64,000 nt of DNA from Deltaproteobacteria bacterium (GTDB lineage Bacteria; Myxococcota; Kuafuiibacteriia; Kuafuiibacteriales; Kuafuiibacteriaceae): the NCBI GenBank assembly GCA_016703535.1, contig JADJBV010000001.1, positions 2,966,001 to 3,030,000 on the forward strand, read 5' to 3'. The notes under the pieces were generated by a model. It did not search any database. It worked only from the letters and a program-made list of their open reading frames with translations, and was not told the origin of the DNA. The translations under genes and the position numbers were made by a program. Each line of letters begins with the position of its first letter. Positions within the stretch are counted from its first letter, which is position 1. Shown in pieces: positions 33,792 to 47,290 of this stretch.

Positions 33792-33801
33792 GACCTTCGC
33801 C

Positions 33802-34113
33802 TCAGCTCTTGATCTCGACGTCCACGCCGGCCGACAGGTCGAGCTTCATCAGCGCGTCCAGGGTCTGCGGGGTCGGGTCGTGGATGTCGACGAGCCGCTT
33901 GTGGGTGCGGATCTCGAACTGCTCCCGGCTCTTCTTGTCGACGTGCGGGCTTCGGAGCACCGTGTAGCGGTTGATGCGGGTCGGCAGCGGGATCGGGCCC
34001 GCAACCTGGGCGCCCGTTCGGCGCGCCGACTCGACGATCTCCGCCACCGCCTGATCCAGGAGCCGGTGATCGTACGCCTTGAGTCGGATTCGAATCTTCG
34101 ACTTGCTCGCCAT
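33802..34113 (-). CDS. rpsJ: 30S ribosomal protein S10
   Basis: The 103-residue product contains IRIRLKAYDHRLLDQAVAEI, then GPIPLPTRINRYTVLRSPHV and the THKRLVDIHDPTPQTLDAL end, which is S10 (also NusE in antitermination). It leads the S10 part of the array after an 86-base gap that holds a strong hairpin downstream of tuf. rplD follows directly instead of rplC. Confidence 0.97.
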   Translation of the reverse strand: MASKSKIRIRLKAYDHRLLDQAVAEIVESARRTGAQVAGPIPLPTRINRYTVLRSPHVDKKSREQFEIRTHKRLVDIHDPTPQTLDALMKLDLSAGVDVEIKS

Positions 34114-34156
34114 ATCTAACCTCTACCGCGTTGAACCTAACTAGCGCTGACGAAAC

Positions 34157-34182
34157 GGGGCCCGGCGTCACCGCCGAGCCCC
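34157..34182 (-). terminator. Strong hairpin between tuf and rpsJ
   Basis: On the minus strand an 11-base stem (GGGGCTCGGCG pairing with CGCCGGGCCCC, one G-U) is closed by a GUGA tetraloop of the GNRA class and followed by GTTTCGTC. It starts 18 bases after the tuf stop. The U-tract is poor, so partial termination, an RNase site or mRNA stabilisation for abundant tuf mRNA is more likely than full termination. Confidence 0.6.
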
Positions 34183-34199
34183 ACTTCGAAGAGCTCAAA

Positions 34200-35402
<1,203 letters not shown>

Positions 35403-35426
35403 CTCTAAACCCTCTCCAATTCCAAT

Positions 35427-37550
<2,124 letters not shown>

Positions 37551-37551
37551 C

Positions 37552-38022
37552 TCACCAACGGAAGTGGGCGAAGGCCTTGTTGGCCTCGGCCATCTTGTGG
37601 GTCTCTTCCTTCTTCTTCACCGCCGAACCACGGCCGGCAGCGGCTTCGAGCATCTCGGCCGCCAGCTTCTCGCGCATGGTCTTTTCGGTGCGCTTTTCGC
37701 TGTACTGGATCAACCAGCGCATGCCGAGCGAAGTGCGGCGCTCGGGGCGAACCTCGACGGGGACCTGAAAGGTCGCGCCGCCGACGCGCCGAGACTTCAC
37801 CTCGATGCGGGGCTTGATGTTCTCGAGGGCCTTCTTGAAGAGGTTGATGGCCTCTTCGCCCTCGCCCTTTTCGGCCAAGATGCCGAAGGCGCCGTAGCAG
37901 ATCTGCTCGGCGGTCGACTTCTTACCGTCCCGCATCAGGGCATTGATGAACTTGGTCACCAACCGATCCTGATACTTCGGATCGGGGAGGATCTTGCGCT
38001 TCGGTGATTCGCGACGTCGCAT
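37552..38022 (-). CDS. rpsG: 30S ribosomal protein S7
   Basis: The 156-residue product begins MRRRESPKRKILPDPKYQD, with LVTKFINALMRDGKKSTAEQ, VKSRRVGGATFQVPVEV and the MAEANKAFAHFRW end: complete S7 of standard length. S7 nucleates head assembly and contacts E-site tRNA. It starts 2 bases after the rpsL stop, so a longer frame that overlaps rpsL is rejected. Confidence 0.97.
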   Translation of the reverse strand: MRRRESPKRKILPDPKYQDRLVTKFINALMRDGKKSTAEQICYGAFGILAEKGEGEEAINLFKKALENIKPRIEVKSRRVGGATFQVPVEVRPERRTSLGMRWLIQYSEKRTEKTMREKLAAEMLEAAAGRGSAVKKKEETHKMAEANKAFAHFRW

Positions 38023-38024
38023 GA

Positions 38025-38420
38025 CTACCTGGCCTTCTTCACGCCGTACTTCGAGCGGCCCTTGTTGCGCTTCAGCTTGTTCGTGTTGGAGGGACCTTCG
38101 GCCGCCGAAGCGTCGAGGGTGCCGCGCACGATGTGGTAGCGAACGCCCGGGAGGTCCTTCACCCGACCGCCGCGGACCAGCACCACCGAGTGCTCCTGAA
38201 GGTTGTGGCCCTCGCCACCGATGTACGCCGTCACTTCGATCTGGTTGGTCAGCCGCACGCGGGCAACCTTCCGGAGCGCCGAGTTGGGCTTCTTCGGGGT
38301 CGTGGTGTAGACGCGCACGCAGACGCCGCGACGCTGCGGACAACCGGTCAAAGCCGGAGATTTCGTCTTATACGCTGGATCGATTCGCGCAGTGCGAATC
38401 AGCTGGTTGATCGTAGGCAT
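38025..38420 (-). CDS. rpsL: 30S ribosomal protein S12
   Basis: The 131-residue product starts MPTINQLIRTARIDPAYKTK and has the accuracy-loop segments TTTPKKPNSALRKVARVRL and GRVKDLPGVRYHIVRG. Lys residues there are streptomycin-resistance sites in other species. It is the first gene of the array here; rpoBC, often upstream, are not adjacent. Upstream 38421-39175 has no gene. Confidence 0.97.
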   Translation of the reverse strand: MPTINQLIRTARIDPAYKTKSPALTGCPQRRGVCVRVYTTTPKKPNSALRKVARVRLTNQIEVTAYIGGEGHNLQEHSVVLVRGGRVKDLPGVRYHIVRGTLDASAAEGPSNTNKLKRNKGRSKYGVKKAR

Positions 38421-38820
38421 CCCGCTCAGCTCCGCATCAACCCCCCGTCCAAAGCCTGCATCGGCCCGGCGGAGAGCGTCCGAGAAATTCAGTCCAGAAG
38501 GTGCGGGAGATTTAGAGAGAGGGGCTCGAACGAATCAAGCCTTACTGAACCGGCCCTAGGGCCTCTTCGCGTCTCGGGTATTACTGCGCGCACGCTTTGC
38601 ACCCGCTCGCGGTGTTCTTACTCTCATGCCGGGTCCTCGCAGCGTTCGTCGATCATTCTCTAGCCCGCGGCCGCTCTGACGAGCGATGGTTGCCGATTCG
38701 TGCTTGAGCGATATCTCGTTCGCTGTTGTCCGAGGGACCAGCGTCCCCTGCATCCTCCCTCACGCCCGCGTTCGCTCCACACCGTTGTGGGTCGGTCGCA
38801 TACCTCGCGTGAGGACGCGC

Positions 38821-38849
38821 ATTCATCACAGGCCGTTTCGCGGTGTCAA
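38821..38849 (-). promoter_or_regulatory. Candidate promoter of the ribosomal array
   Basis: On the minus strand a perfect TTGACA (38849-38844) is followed after 17 bases by ATGAAT (38826-38821), which matches TATAAT at only three positions. It would give an unusually long leader of about 395 bases to rpsL. The good -35 and the lack of a better site make it the first candidate; a second weaker pair lies near 38532-38512. Confidence 0.35.
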
Positions 38850-38875
38850 CAGCAAATCCAACGGCGCGTCGGGAT

Positions 38876-38968
38876 CTGTCGGCGGGTTGCGGGGGAACGA
38901 TCCGAGCCGACAGGAAAAGACCCGGGCAGGCTCCGCGGGGCCAATCCGCGGAGCGCTGCCTGACCGGG
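38876..38968 (+). ncRNA. Structured region, possible non-coding RNA or protein site
   Basis: Two consecutive hairpins occur. The first pairs CTGTCGGC (38876-38883) with GCCGACAG (38906-38913), extended by a 6-base pairing of GGGTTG with CGATCC and closed by an 8-base loop. The second pairs CTCCGCGG (38931-38938) with CCGCGGAG (38946-38953), with further GCAG/CTGC and CCCGG/CCGGG pairings below. They can form on either strand. No known RNA family was recognised, and strand and transcription are unproved. Confidence 0.3.
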
Positions 38969-39175
38969 GAAGAAGAAAAGGAGACCGACCGTGAGCGGGG
39001 CGCTTCAAACCCCGACCGCGACCAGACGACGTTCAGGTCAGCAAAGGGCGGGCCATGCGCAGAACCCTGTTTGTTGAGTGGATCCGTGGCAAGCTGCCGG
39101 TGAGGCAACGCAAAATGCAAGGGTCTAGGGTGTCGGGGGCTTGGCAAGCCTCCCCCGGCCGGGCACGAATTCAGG

Positions 39176-41282
39176 GTGCGGTCACGAACCCCCCTCCTGG
39201 TCTTCGGCCTCCTGGCCGTCGGGTTGACCGGGCTGGTGGGGGTCACCCGCCACATGATCCAAAAAGATCGGGACGAACTCTTCGCCCGCTTTTCGGCGGA
39301 TCGGCTGGAGGAGGTCGAGCAGTCGGCGGCCGCCATCGAAGAAGACTTCGCCGACGTGGCCGATGATCTCCGCTTCGCCGGCCGGATGGTCGCCGACGCC
39401 ACCAACACCGCGGAGCGCCGCCGGGATCTGGCCGCCTTGTTGGGCACGGTCCGGGCCTATCGAGCGGTGGGCATCTACGACGATCAAGGTGCGGCCCAGC
39501 TGATGGTGACCGAACCGCGGCAACGCACCAACAAGTTGCCGAACGGATATCGCCAGCGGATGGACGAGGCCGCGGTGCACCTCCTCGCGCAAGATCAGTC
39601 GACGCGCATCGAGATCTCCGAGCCCTTGGACGGCGACGTCGAGGGTTGGTTCCGGGTCTTCACCGCCTTGATCCCTGCGGCCGAACGCCCCGGCGCCGGC
39701 CGAGTGATCGCCTTGTTGGTCGACACGCGCCCGCTCCTCGAGCGCCTGCGTTTGGTGGTCGCCGAGCCGGGAGAAGAATTTTTGGTGTTGGGCCCCTTCG
39801 GCAACCCGGTGCCCCAAAGCAGCGAACGCCTGACCCAAGCGATCGAGGCCCTGCCCCAACAGCTGCCGACCTCCCCGTTGGGTCGCCTGGTTCACAGCAT
39901 GCAAAACGGCGAACAAGGCACCATTCGGATCGACGAAGCGGAGGCCGAAGAGCTGGGCCTGGGCGCGGGTGAGGTGGTGGCGGCCTTCGCCCCGATCCGC
40001 CTGGAGGGTGGGCCCTATTGGTCGGTCGCGACCTTGAGCTCGATGTCGATCTTGCGGACCCACGAGGACGCGATCATGCGGCGCTTCGGCTTGGTGGCGG
40101 CCGCCTTCGCCTTGACCTTGGTCGGCTTCGGGCTGTTCGTGGTGGTCAGCTCCTTGAAGGCCTCGGCGCTGCGGGAGCGGCTGGAGCACGCCGCCGAGTT
40201 GGCCCGGCTCCGGGAGAAGGCCGAGAAGATCTTGGAGCACATCCCCTCGGGGGTGATGGTGTTGTCCGACGAACAGCGGCTGAGCGGCGTCAACCGCGCC
40301 TTGGAGGATCGGGCGCCCGGGACCTTGTTGGGTGAACCGCTGGACAAGGCCTTGCCCGCCGCCTCGGCCGAGGCCATCGCCAAGTTGTCGGCGCTGGTGG
40401 CCGAGGCCCGCCTGACTCGTCAGCCCACCACCTTGTTGGGCGAGCGCCTCCAGCTCTTTGGCCCCGAGGGCTACTATTCGGTTCACGCCGTGCCGCTCCA
40501 GCCCCACTCGGCGGACGCCCATACCTTGTTAGTGCTCGACGACCTCTCGGAGGTTCGGGCCCTGGAGGGCCAGCTGCTCAAAGCCGAGAAGTTGGCCACC
40601 GTGGGCGTCTTGGCGGCGGGCATCGCTCACGAGGTGGGGACGCCCTTGGGGGTGATCCGCGGTCGCGCCGAACAGACCTTGGCCCGGCTGGGCGAAGACC
40701 ATCCCCAAGCCCCGGCTTGCCGGATCATCATCGAGCAGATCGATCGGATCGCCCGCACCATCCGGGCGCTCCTCGACTTCTCTCGGGTACAGCCGATCAA
40801 CCTGAGCGCCGTTTCGGTCGACGGCATGGTCAAGAAGATCGGGGAACTCTTGCGCTACGAGCTGGAGCGTCGGCGCCTTTCGCTGGAGGCCGAGATCCCC
40901 GAGGGCCTGCCTTCCATCTCCGCCAACACCGATCAGCTGCAGCAGGTTTTGCTCAACCTGGTGTTGAACGCCCTGGACGCCTCGACCCCGGGGGAGCCGA
41001 TCCGGATCGTGGCCCACGCCAACACCGAATCCCGGGAGGGCGCCGAGTGTGTGCGCTTGGAGGTGATCGATCACGGCATCGGCATCCCCGAAGAGAACCT
41101 GCACCAGGTCTTCGACCCCTTCTTCACCACCAAAAAACGTGGACAGGGCACCGGGCTCGGCTTGACGATCGTAGGCCAGATCGTGCGCAGCCACGGGGCC
41201 CACATCGAGTTGTCCAGCGACAAAAAGCGCGGCACCCGGGTCGCCTTGTGGTGGCCCGTCGCCCGCACCCCGGAGCTGCGTC

Positions 41283-41293
<11 letters not shown>
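39176..41293 (+). CDS. NtrB-like sensor histidine kinase
   Basis: The 705-residue product has a transmembrane helix at about 6-22, an extracytoplasmic sensor region to about 300, and a second helix near 302-324, followed by a PAS-like segment (about 345-460). The dimerisation/phosphorylation box is GIAHEVGTPLGVIRG with His485, and the ATPase domain has NLVLNALDAS, DHGIGIP and GTGLGLTIVG. This is the class that pairs with NtrC-type regulators. The start is a GTG at 39176; no better upstream start is present. The partner gene overlaps its end by 11 bases. The signal is unknown. Confidence 0.9.
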
Positions 41294-42641
<1,348 letters not shown>

Positions 42642-42655
42642 ACGAGCCCTCTCCC

Positions 42656-44146
42656 TTAGGGAAGGCCGAGCAGATCCGAAACCGGCCGCGGCGGCGCCAA
42701 CGATCGAAGGTAATGGACCAAGGCCCAAAGTTGATCGGGCCCTAAGAGTTCGGCGAAGGCGGGCATCGGTGTCCCCGACAGCCCGGTGACCAAGGTCCGG
42801 TAGAGGTCCTTCGGCTCGGGACCACTCTTGTAGATCCCGCGGGTCAGATCGGGCGCGGTGATGGCGTGGCCAAAGTCGTCGACCATCTGCTTCGACACCC
42901 CGTCGGCTTCTCCACCTTGGCCGTGGCACTGGGCACACTTGAGCCGCACCCAGGTCTTTTGGCCTTGGGCGATCAGGGCCGGGGTCGAAGGTGGCGCCTC
43001 TGGGATCGGGATGGACACCCCAGGACCCCGGGCAAAACGGTCGGAGTAACTCATCACGTAACGGGCCAAGATCGCCCGGTCCCGGGGCGGCAAAACGCGG
43101 CGAAAAGAGGGCATTTCGGTGCCCGGGATCCCGACTGTGAGGGTGCGAACCAAGTCTTCGATCGTCGGCAGGTCGCCGGAGCGGGTGCTGCGAAACTTGA
43201 ACTCGCCGCGGGTGAAGTTTCGCGGGCGATCATGGAGGAAGGGGACCGACTCGCCCGCCCCGTCACCAGCCTCACCGTGGCAAGTGGCGCAGTGCTGGCG
43301 GTAGAGCCCAAGGCCGGCCGCCCGGGCCGCGTCTCGTTCGGCGGGCCAGCGATCGGTCCGGCCGCTGGGGTGGAGCTCGACGGCCCCCTCCCCTTCGGAC
43401 TCGGGCCCTGGAGCGACGGCGGTCGCCGGCAAGTCAAACGAGAGGACCGGCGCCTCTTCCAGGAGCGGCCCGGCGGCAAAGACGATCTCCACCTCGGCCC
43501 CTCGTTCGGGCTCGACCACCACCTCCACCTCTTGAACACCCAAACGTTCGTGCCAGGCCCGGAGCCGATAACGCCCCGGGGTGACGTCGGGGATCACGAA
43601 CCAACCATCGGCGGGGGTGGTCGCGTGATAGGAGTGGGGCACCACGATCAGGCTGGCCTGCATCCACACGTGGCCCGAGTCGCAGGACAACTCCACCACC
43701 CCGGGCCGGTCCAAGCGGCGGTTGAGCCGAGTGCCGGCCAAGGGCATGCCGAGGTTGAAGAGGGTCTCACCGGCCAAGCGGGCGTGGACGTTGTGCACCA
43801 CTGGATCGTCGTTGCTGATCTGGATGGTGCTGCCGGCGGTGATGGTCTGGATGTGGGGCACGAAGACGCAGTTGCGTTGGGTGAGCTGGGCGGGCGTGCG
43901 GGTCGGCGCCCGTTCGGTGATCCCGACCAACACCACCGCCACGTTGGCCAAGGCCCCTTCGGGGCCCACCACCAGCTGCTCCGAAAGGATGGGCTTCTTT
44001 CGGCCACAGACATCAGGGTTTACACTGGGGTCAACCTGGGCCGGGGTCGGGGCCGGACCTTGATACCGAACCCGGCCGCGGATCGTGGGGCCCGCCGCCA
44101 AGGCCACCTCGGGCAAGAGGCACAACAGGATCAGGCCGGCCCGCAT
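42656..44146 (-). CDS. Cupredoxin-diheme cytochrome c fusion
   Basis: The 496-residue product has a signal peptide (LILLCLLPEVALA). Residues 20-260 form a cupredoxin/transthyretin-like region (IRGRVRYQGPAPTPA; then TIQISNDDPVVHNVHARL; HVWMQASLIVVPHS; GWFVIPDVTPGRYRL). Two class I cytochrome c domains follow, with CATCH and CAQCH. A Met for axial ligation is visible in the first (GTEMPSF) and the second (GTPMPAF). The ATG at 44146 lies 2 bases after the porin stop; the long upstream frame is a shadow. As the last gene of the operon it is probably a periplasmic electron carrier working with the barrel-cytochrome. Confidence 0.85.
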   Translation of the reverse strand: MRAGLILLCLLPEVALAAGPTIRGRVRYQGPAPTPAQVDPSVNPDVCGRKKPILSEQLVVGPEGALANVAVVLVGITERAPTRTPAQLTQRNCVFVPHIQTITAGSTIQISNDDPVVHNVHARLAGETLFNLGMPLAGTRLNRRLDRPGVVELSCDSGHVWMQASLIVVPHSYHATTPADGWFVIPDVTPGRYRLRAWHERLGVQEVEVVVEPERGAEVEIVFAAGPLLEEAPVLSFDLPATAVAPGPESEGEGAVELHPSGRTDRWPAERDAARAAGLGLYRQHCATCHGEAGDGAGESVPFLHDRPRNFTRGEFKFRSTRSGDLPTIEDLVRTLTVGIPGTEMPSFRRVLPPRDRAILARYVMSYSDRFARGPGVSIPIPEAPPSTPALIAQGQKTWVRLKCAQCHGQGGEADGVSKQMVDDFGHAITAPDLTRGIYKSGPEPKDLYRTLVTGLSGTPMPAFAELLGPDQLWALVHYLRSLAPPRPVSDLLGLP

Positions 44147-44148
44147 GG

Positions 44149-45351
44149 TCAAAAGGCTCCGTGGGCGAAGCACAACACGTCGGTGCCGTCGCCGCGTTGG
44201 GGTTGGGCGTAGAGGGCCCGCCGCACCATCAAACGCAGATCCAGGTAAGGCAGCGGGAAGATCTCCAAGGCCACGCCGAAGCGCAGGGCGCCGTCGTCGA
44301 TGAGGCTCACGTCGGGCTCCTGGAACTCGAAGGTCCCCAGCAGATCCAGGCCGTCGATGATCCGGGCCCCCAGCTCTTGGGCCGAGGTGTAGCCCCGCAG
44401 CCGACCGGGCGCACCGACGGCAAACTGATCCTGCACGAACACCCACTCGGCCTGATAGGTGAAGCGCCCGAACCCCACCAAGGCGTGGGCCGACAGCCGG
44501 AGTTCGTCGACGCCCTGGGCGGCCGAGTTCGGATCGACCAAGCCGGTGAAGAGCGGGTTGGGGCTGTCGACGTTGGGGTTGTAGTAGATCGAGGCCCCGA
44601 CTTGGATCGGCAACCATCGGGGCCCCAGGTGGAGGTTGGTGCGGAGGGCCAGGGCCTTTTCGAACTTTCGATCTTGGGCGCCGTTCCGATCGACCACCGC
44701 GTCGTTGAAGGTGCCGTTCACCAGGCTGAGGGCGACGGTGAGGGGCCCAAAGAGGCCGGTCAACTCCAGGCCCGTGTCTCGATCGGTCGGGCCGAAGCCG
44801 ACCGCACCCCGGGTGTAGAGATCGTGGTTGACGTCTCGAAGCCCAAAACTCGGCTGAAAGTGCCCGACCCGCAGGTGCAGATCGTAGCCGCCCGCGTCGG
44901 GGGCCAAGGAGAACAGGAGGTAGGCCTCGAAGCCCGAGTAGACGCCGAGATCCAGGACGATCGAGAAGTGCCGCGACAAGTGGGCCGCGGCGTAGAGATC
45001 GGCCTGCATCAAGAAGAAGGTGCTGGACCCGGGGCTGGGGGCCTGCCCTTCCGGCGTGGTGGTGGTGGAGTAGAGATAGGCGCCCCGGAGGTCACCGCCC
45101 AAGGTGAGGCCGTCCATGACCTGACCGCTGAAGGCCCAGTCTTGATCGGTGGCCTCGCCGCCGCCGATCGGGAGGGCCAAACGCTGGAAGATCTGGCTGC
45201 CATAACGGGTCCGGACCCCACCCCCCGAAGGGCTGACGTGGCAAAGCCGACACTCGGCGCCGGTGCGAGCAGAAAAACGCGGCAGGGCATCGGCCTCGGA
45301 CGCCCAGGCGCCGCCCAGGATCACCCAGACCATCACGGTGGCGGACTTCAT
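44149..45351 (-). CDS. Heme-tagged outer-membrane barrel (Cyc2-like layout)
   Basis: The 400-residue product has a signal peptide and a single CRLCH at 34-38 within GAECRLCHVSPSGGG. The rest is rich in alternating amphipathic strands with aromatic girdles, ending in a terminal aromatic (HGAF), as in outer-membrane porins. A monoheme domain fused in front of a barrel is the layout of the iron-oxidase Cyc2, though sequence kinship cannot be decided here. It could carry electrons across the outer membrane. The ATG overlaps the kinase stop by four bases; the stop is 2 bases before the next start. Confidence 0.7.
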   Translation of the reverse strand: MKSATVMVWVILGGAWASEADALPRFSARTGAECRLCHVSPSGGGVRTRYGSQIFQRLALPIGGGEATDQDWAFSGQVMDGLTLGGDLRGAYLYSTTTTPEGQAPSPGSSTFFLMQADLYAAAHLSRHFSIVLDLGVYSGFEAYLLFSLAPDAGGYDLHLRVGHFQPSFGLRDVNHDLYTRGAVGFGPTDRDTGLELTGLFGPLTVALSLVNGTFNDAVVDRNGAQDRKFEKALALRTNLHLGPRWLPIQVGASIYYNPNVDSPNPLFTGLVDPNSAAQGVDELRLSAHALVGFGRFTYQAEWVFVQDQFAVGAPGRLRGYTSAQELGARIIDGLDLLGTFEFQEPDVSLIDDGALRFGVALEIFPLPYLDLRLMVRRALYAQPQRGDGTDVLCFAHGAF

Positions 45352-46865
45352 CGGGGGCCCGCGGGCACGAGGCGAAGCTGGAGTCGATCGCCGCTGCGTC
45401 CGGCGGCGAAGGTGAGGCGACCCTCTCGATAACCGTCCTTGAGGAGGCGGAAGACGGTCGGGCGATCGCCCGGGACCACCACCACCAACGGCGTGAGGCC
45501 CAAGCGACCGGCGCTGGTCTCGACCACCGCACCCGGTGGGTTGGAGACGATGGTCACCTCCACCGGCTCGGCCGGCGCACGAACACCCCGGGATGGGCCC
45601 CGGGCTCGCGGTTTTTGCCGTGGCGAAGGCTGCTCCTTGGCGATCGGCGGGGCCGCAGGCGGCGGGGTTGAGGGCCCCGGGACGGAAGGACGGGCGGCGG
45701 TGGTGGCCACCGGGATCGGGGGCGCGGGAGCGAGGGGCGTCGGGGCGGGCACCGGCGGCGGCTCGATCAACGCGGTGACCTCGGGCTCATCGCTCCCGAC
45801 CAGGGCCCACCCAAAAGCGCTGGTCAACACCAAGGCCAAAGCGAAGACCGCCCCTCGGCTGATCCAATCGGGTCCTCCCGTCGGTCCGCGGAGGTGGCGT
45901 CGCAGGGAACGTCGGACCTTCCGGGGAGTGTCCTCGAACACCAACGCCGCGGAGGTCTTGGCCAGGCGCCGTTCGATCTCCTGGCCCACCGCCTGGGCAT
46001 CGGCGGGTCGCCGCTCGGGCTCCTTCTCGAGGAGCTGGTACACCACCTCCTCCAGGCCGTGGCTGCTGGGCAAAAGCGGCGGGGCAGTGACGTGGTGATG
46101 CCACATCACCTCTCGGAGCGTGCCGTCGAAGGGCGGTTGCCCCGCCAACATCTCGTAGAACAAGGCGCCCAAAGAATAGAGGTCGGTCTTCGGTGAATAT
46201 TGGGCCTGCCCCAGGGCCTCGGGCGCCATGTAGATCGGCGTGCCCATCAGGTGCCCGTGTTGGGTCAGGCGGACGTCGGGCTCCGGGTCGATGAAGCCGA
46301 CCAGGCCCAGGTCCAAGATCTTCACCCGGTCTTCGCCACCGGGGTCTTCGATGATCACGTTGGAGGGCTTGATGTCCCGGTGCACCAAGCCGAGCTCGTG
46401 GATGGCCCCCAGCCCCCGGGCGATCTGCTGGACGATCCGGGCCGCCCGGACGGGCTCGAGGGGTCGTTCGCTGAGGATCGCCGCCAGGGACTGCCCCTGG
46501 AGCAACTCCATCACCAAGTAGATCTGCCCGCCTTCGGTGAGCCCCGAGTAGAGGACCCGCACTACGTTGGGGTGGTTGACGAGGGCGGTGGCCTGAGCCT
46601 CCCGACGGAAGCGCTCCTCCCGCACCGCCGGGGCCGAGTGGTGGGCGGCCATCACCTTCAGCGCGTAGTCTTGGCCGAGGATCAGGTGTCGGGCCCGATA
46701 GACCCGGCCCATGGCGCCTTGTCCGATCACCTCGGTGAGCTGGTATTCGCCCAAAATGGCGCCGAGCTCTGGCAGCGGGGCCTCGGGCTCACGTCCGCGG
46801 TCGCTCAACTCCAGGGTTGGCGGGATCTCTCTTTTGGCTGGGGCGCTCAAATTTGCTCTCGTCAC
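45348..46865 (-). CDS. Transmembrane Ser/Thr protein kinase with PEGA domain
   Basis: The 505-residue product is a PknB-type kinase: GEYQLTEVIGQGAMGRVYRA glycine loop, ALKVM lysine, HRDIKPSNV catalytic loop, and DLG (not DFG) at the metal-binding site. A membrane helix near 330-350 is followed by a Pro/Ala-rich linker and a C-terminal PEGA domain (VEVTIVSNPPGAVVET). The PEGA region is probably periplasmic. The GTG at 46865 forms a GTGA overlap with the cupredoxin stop; a much longer upstream frame is rejected. It is unusual to find a kinase inside a redox operon. Confidence 0.85.
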   Translation of the reverse strand: MTRANLSAPAKREIPPTLELSDRGREPEAPLPELGAILGEYQLTEVIGQGAMGRVYRARHLILGQDYALKVMAAHHSAPAVREERFRREAQATALVNHPNVVRVLYSGLTEGGQIYLVMELLQGQSLAAILSERPLEPVRAARIVQQIARGLGAIHELGLVHRDIKPSNVIIEDPGGEDRVKILDLGLVGFIDPEPDVRLTQHGHLMGTPIYMAPEALGQAQYSPKTDLYSLGALFYEMLAGQPPFDGTLREVMWHHHVTAPPLLPSSHGLEEVVYQLLEKEPERRPADAQAVGQEIERRLAKTSAALVFEDTPRKVRRSLRRHLRGPTGGPDWISRGAVFALALVLTSAFGWALVGSDEPEVTALIEPPPVPAPTPLAPAPPIPVATTAARPSVPGPSTPPPAAPPIAKEQPSPRQKPRARGPSRGVRAPAEPVEVTIVSNPPGAVVETSAGRLGLTPLVVVVPGDRPTVFRLLKDGYREGRLTFAAGRSGDRLQLRLVPAGPR

Positions 46866-47290
46866 TCGATGGTGAGGCGGTAGCCGCTCATCAGCGCCGG
46901 ATGGGTGGAGCAATGGTAGACCAGCGATCGGGTTCGGCAAAATCGGTGGGCATAACGCGTATTCGCCGCCAAGTTGGGGCTCTCGAAGCCACCCGCTGAA
47001 AGTGGGACCTCGGCCCCCGGAGCCCCGGCCACCATCCGGTGCACCATCACGTCGGTGTTGAGCCAAACCACCACCCCTCCTGCAGGAACGGCCACCAAGG
47101 GTTGATCGACGGACAAGGCGCCGATCCGGACCACCACCCCTTCGGTCTCTTGATCCACCGGCCCCTCCACACACCCACCGTCGCCATACGGTTCGGCCGC
47201 TCCGTCGAGCGAACCAGCGTCCGAAGGGGGCACCGAATAACCCAAATCGAGGCAGGCGACGGTCACCAGCAAAAGCGGCCAGCCCCTCAT
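46862..47290 (-). CDS. Small cupredoxin (type 1 copper-like)
   Basis: The 142-residue product has an export signal (WPLLLVTVACLD, possibly a lipoprotein). Copper-ligand candidates are His in VHRMVAG and the C-terminal cluster YHCSTHPALM, giving Cys, His and Met in the usual order of plastocyanin-like proteins. The fold appears to be beta-rich. It is coupled to the heme lipoprotein gene upstream (ATGA) and the kinase downstream (GTGA). It is probably an electron shuttle in the periplasm. Confidence 0.8.
   Translation of the reverse strand: MRGWPLLLVTVACLDLGYSVPPSDAGSLDGAAEPYGDGGCVEGPVDQETEGVVVRIGALSVDQPLVAVPAGGVVVWLNTDVMVHRMVAGAPGAEVPLSAGGFESPNLAANTRYAHRFCRTRSLVYHCSTHPALMSGYRLTIE

Larger units (their letters stand above)
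38421..39175. other. Long non-coding divergent region
   Basis: This 755-base gap between rpsL (minus) and the histidine kinase gene (plus) has no gene I can support. It holds a TTGACA promoter candidate facing rpsL (38821-38849), another possible pair TTGATT (38537-38532) with TCTAAA after 16 bases, a 12-base GGCCCTAGGGCC palindrome (38552-38563), two strong hairpins (38876-38968) and a small hairpin at 39135-39154. Short open frames occur on both strands but lack recognisable features. Confidence 0.6.

Noticed and set aside
31548..33812. Long plus-strand open frame across the S10 genes
   Set aside because: It is a mirror of rplV-rplD on the opposite strand; low sequence complexity and no domains. 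High GC creates such frames throughout the window (also at 49-2040, 11004-13169 and 49305-51461).
38911..38930. Stretch resembling RNase P RNA core (AGGAAAGUCCGGGC-like)
   Set aside because: Only a partial match; the other universally conserved parts of RNase P RNA are not found nearby.
38653..39447. Minus-strand open frame covering the kinase start
   Set aside because: It runs antisense into the histidine kinase gene and is rich in Arg/Pro/Ala with no recognisable motif or ribosome binding site.
42656..44617. 653-residue version of the cupredoxin-cytochrome
   Set aside because: The first 157 residues are a shadow of the barrel gene; a signal peptide starts at 44146, 2 bases after the barrel stop.
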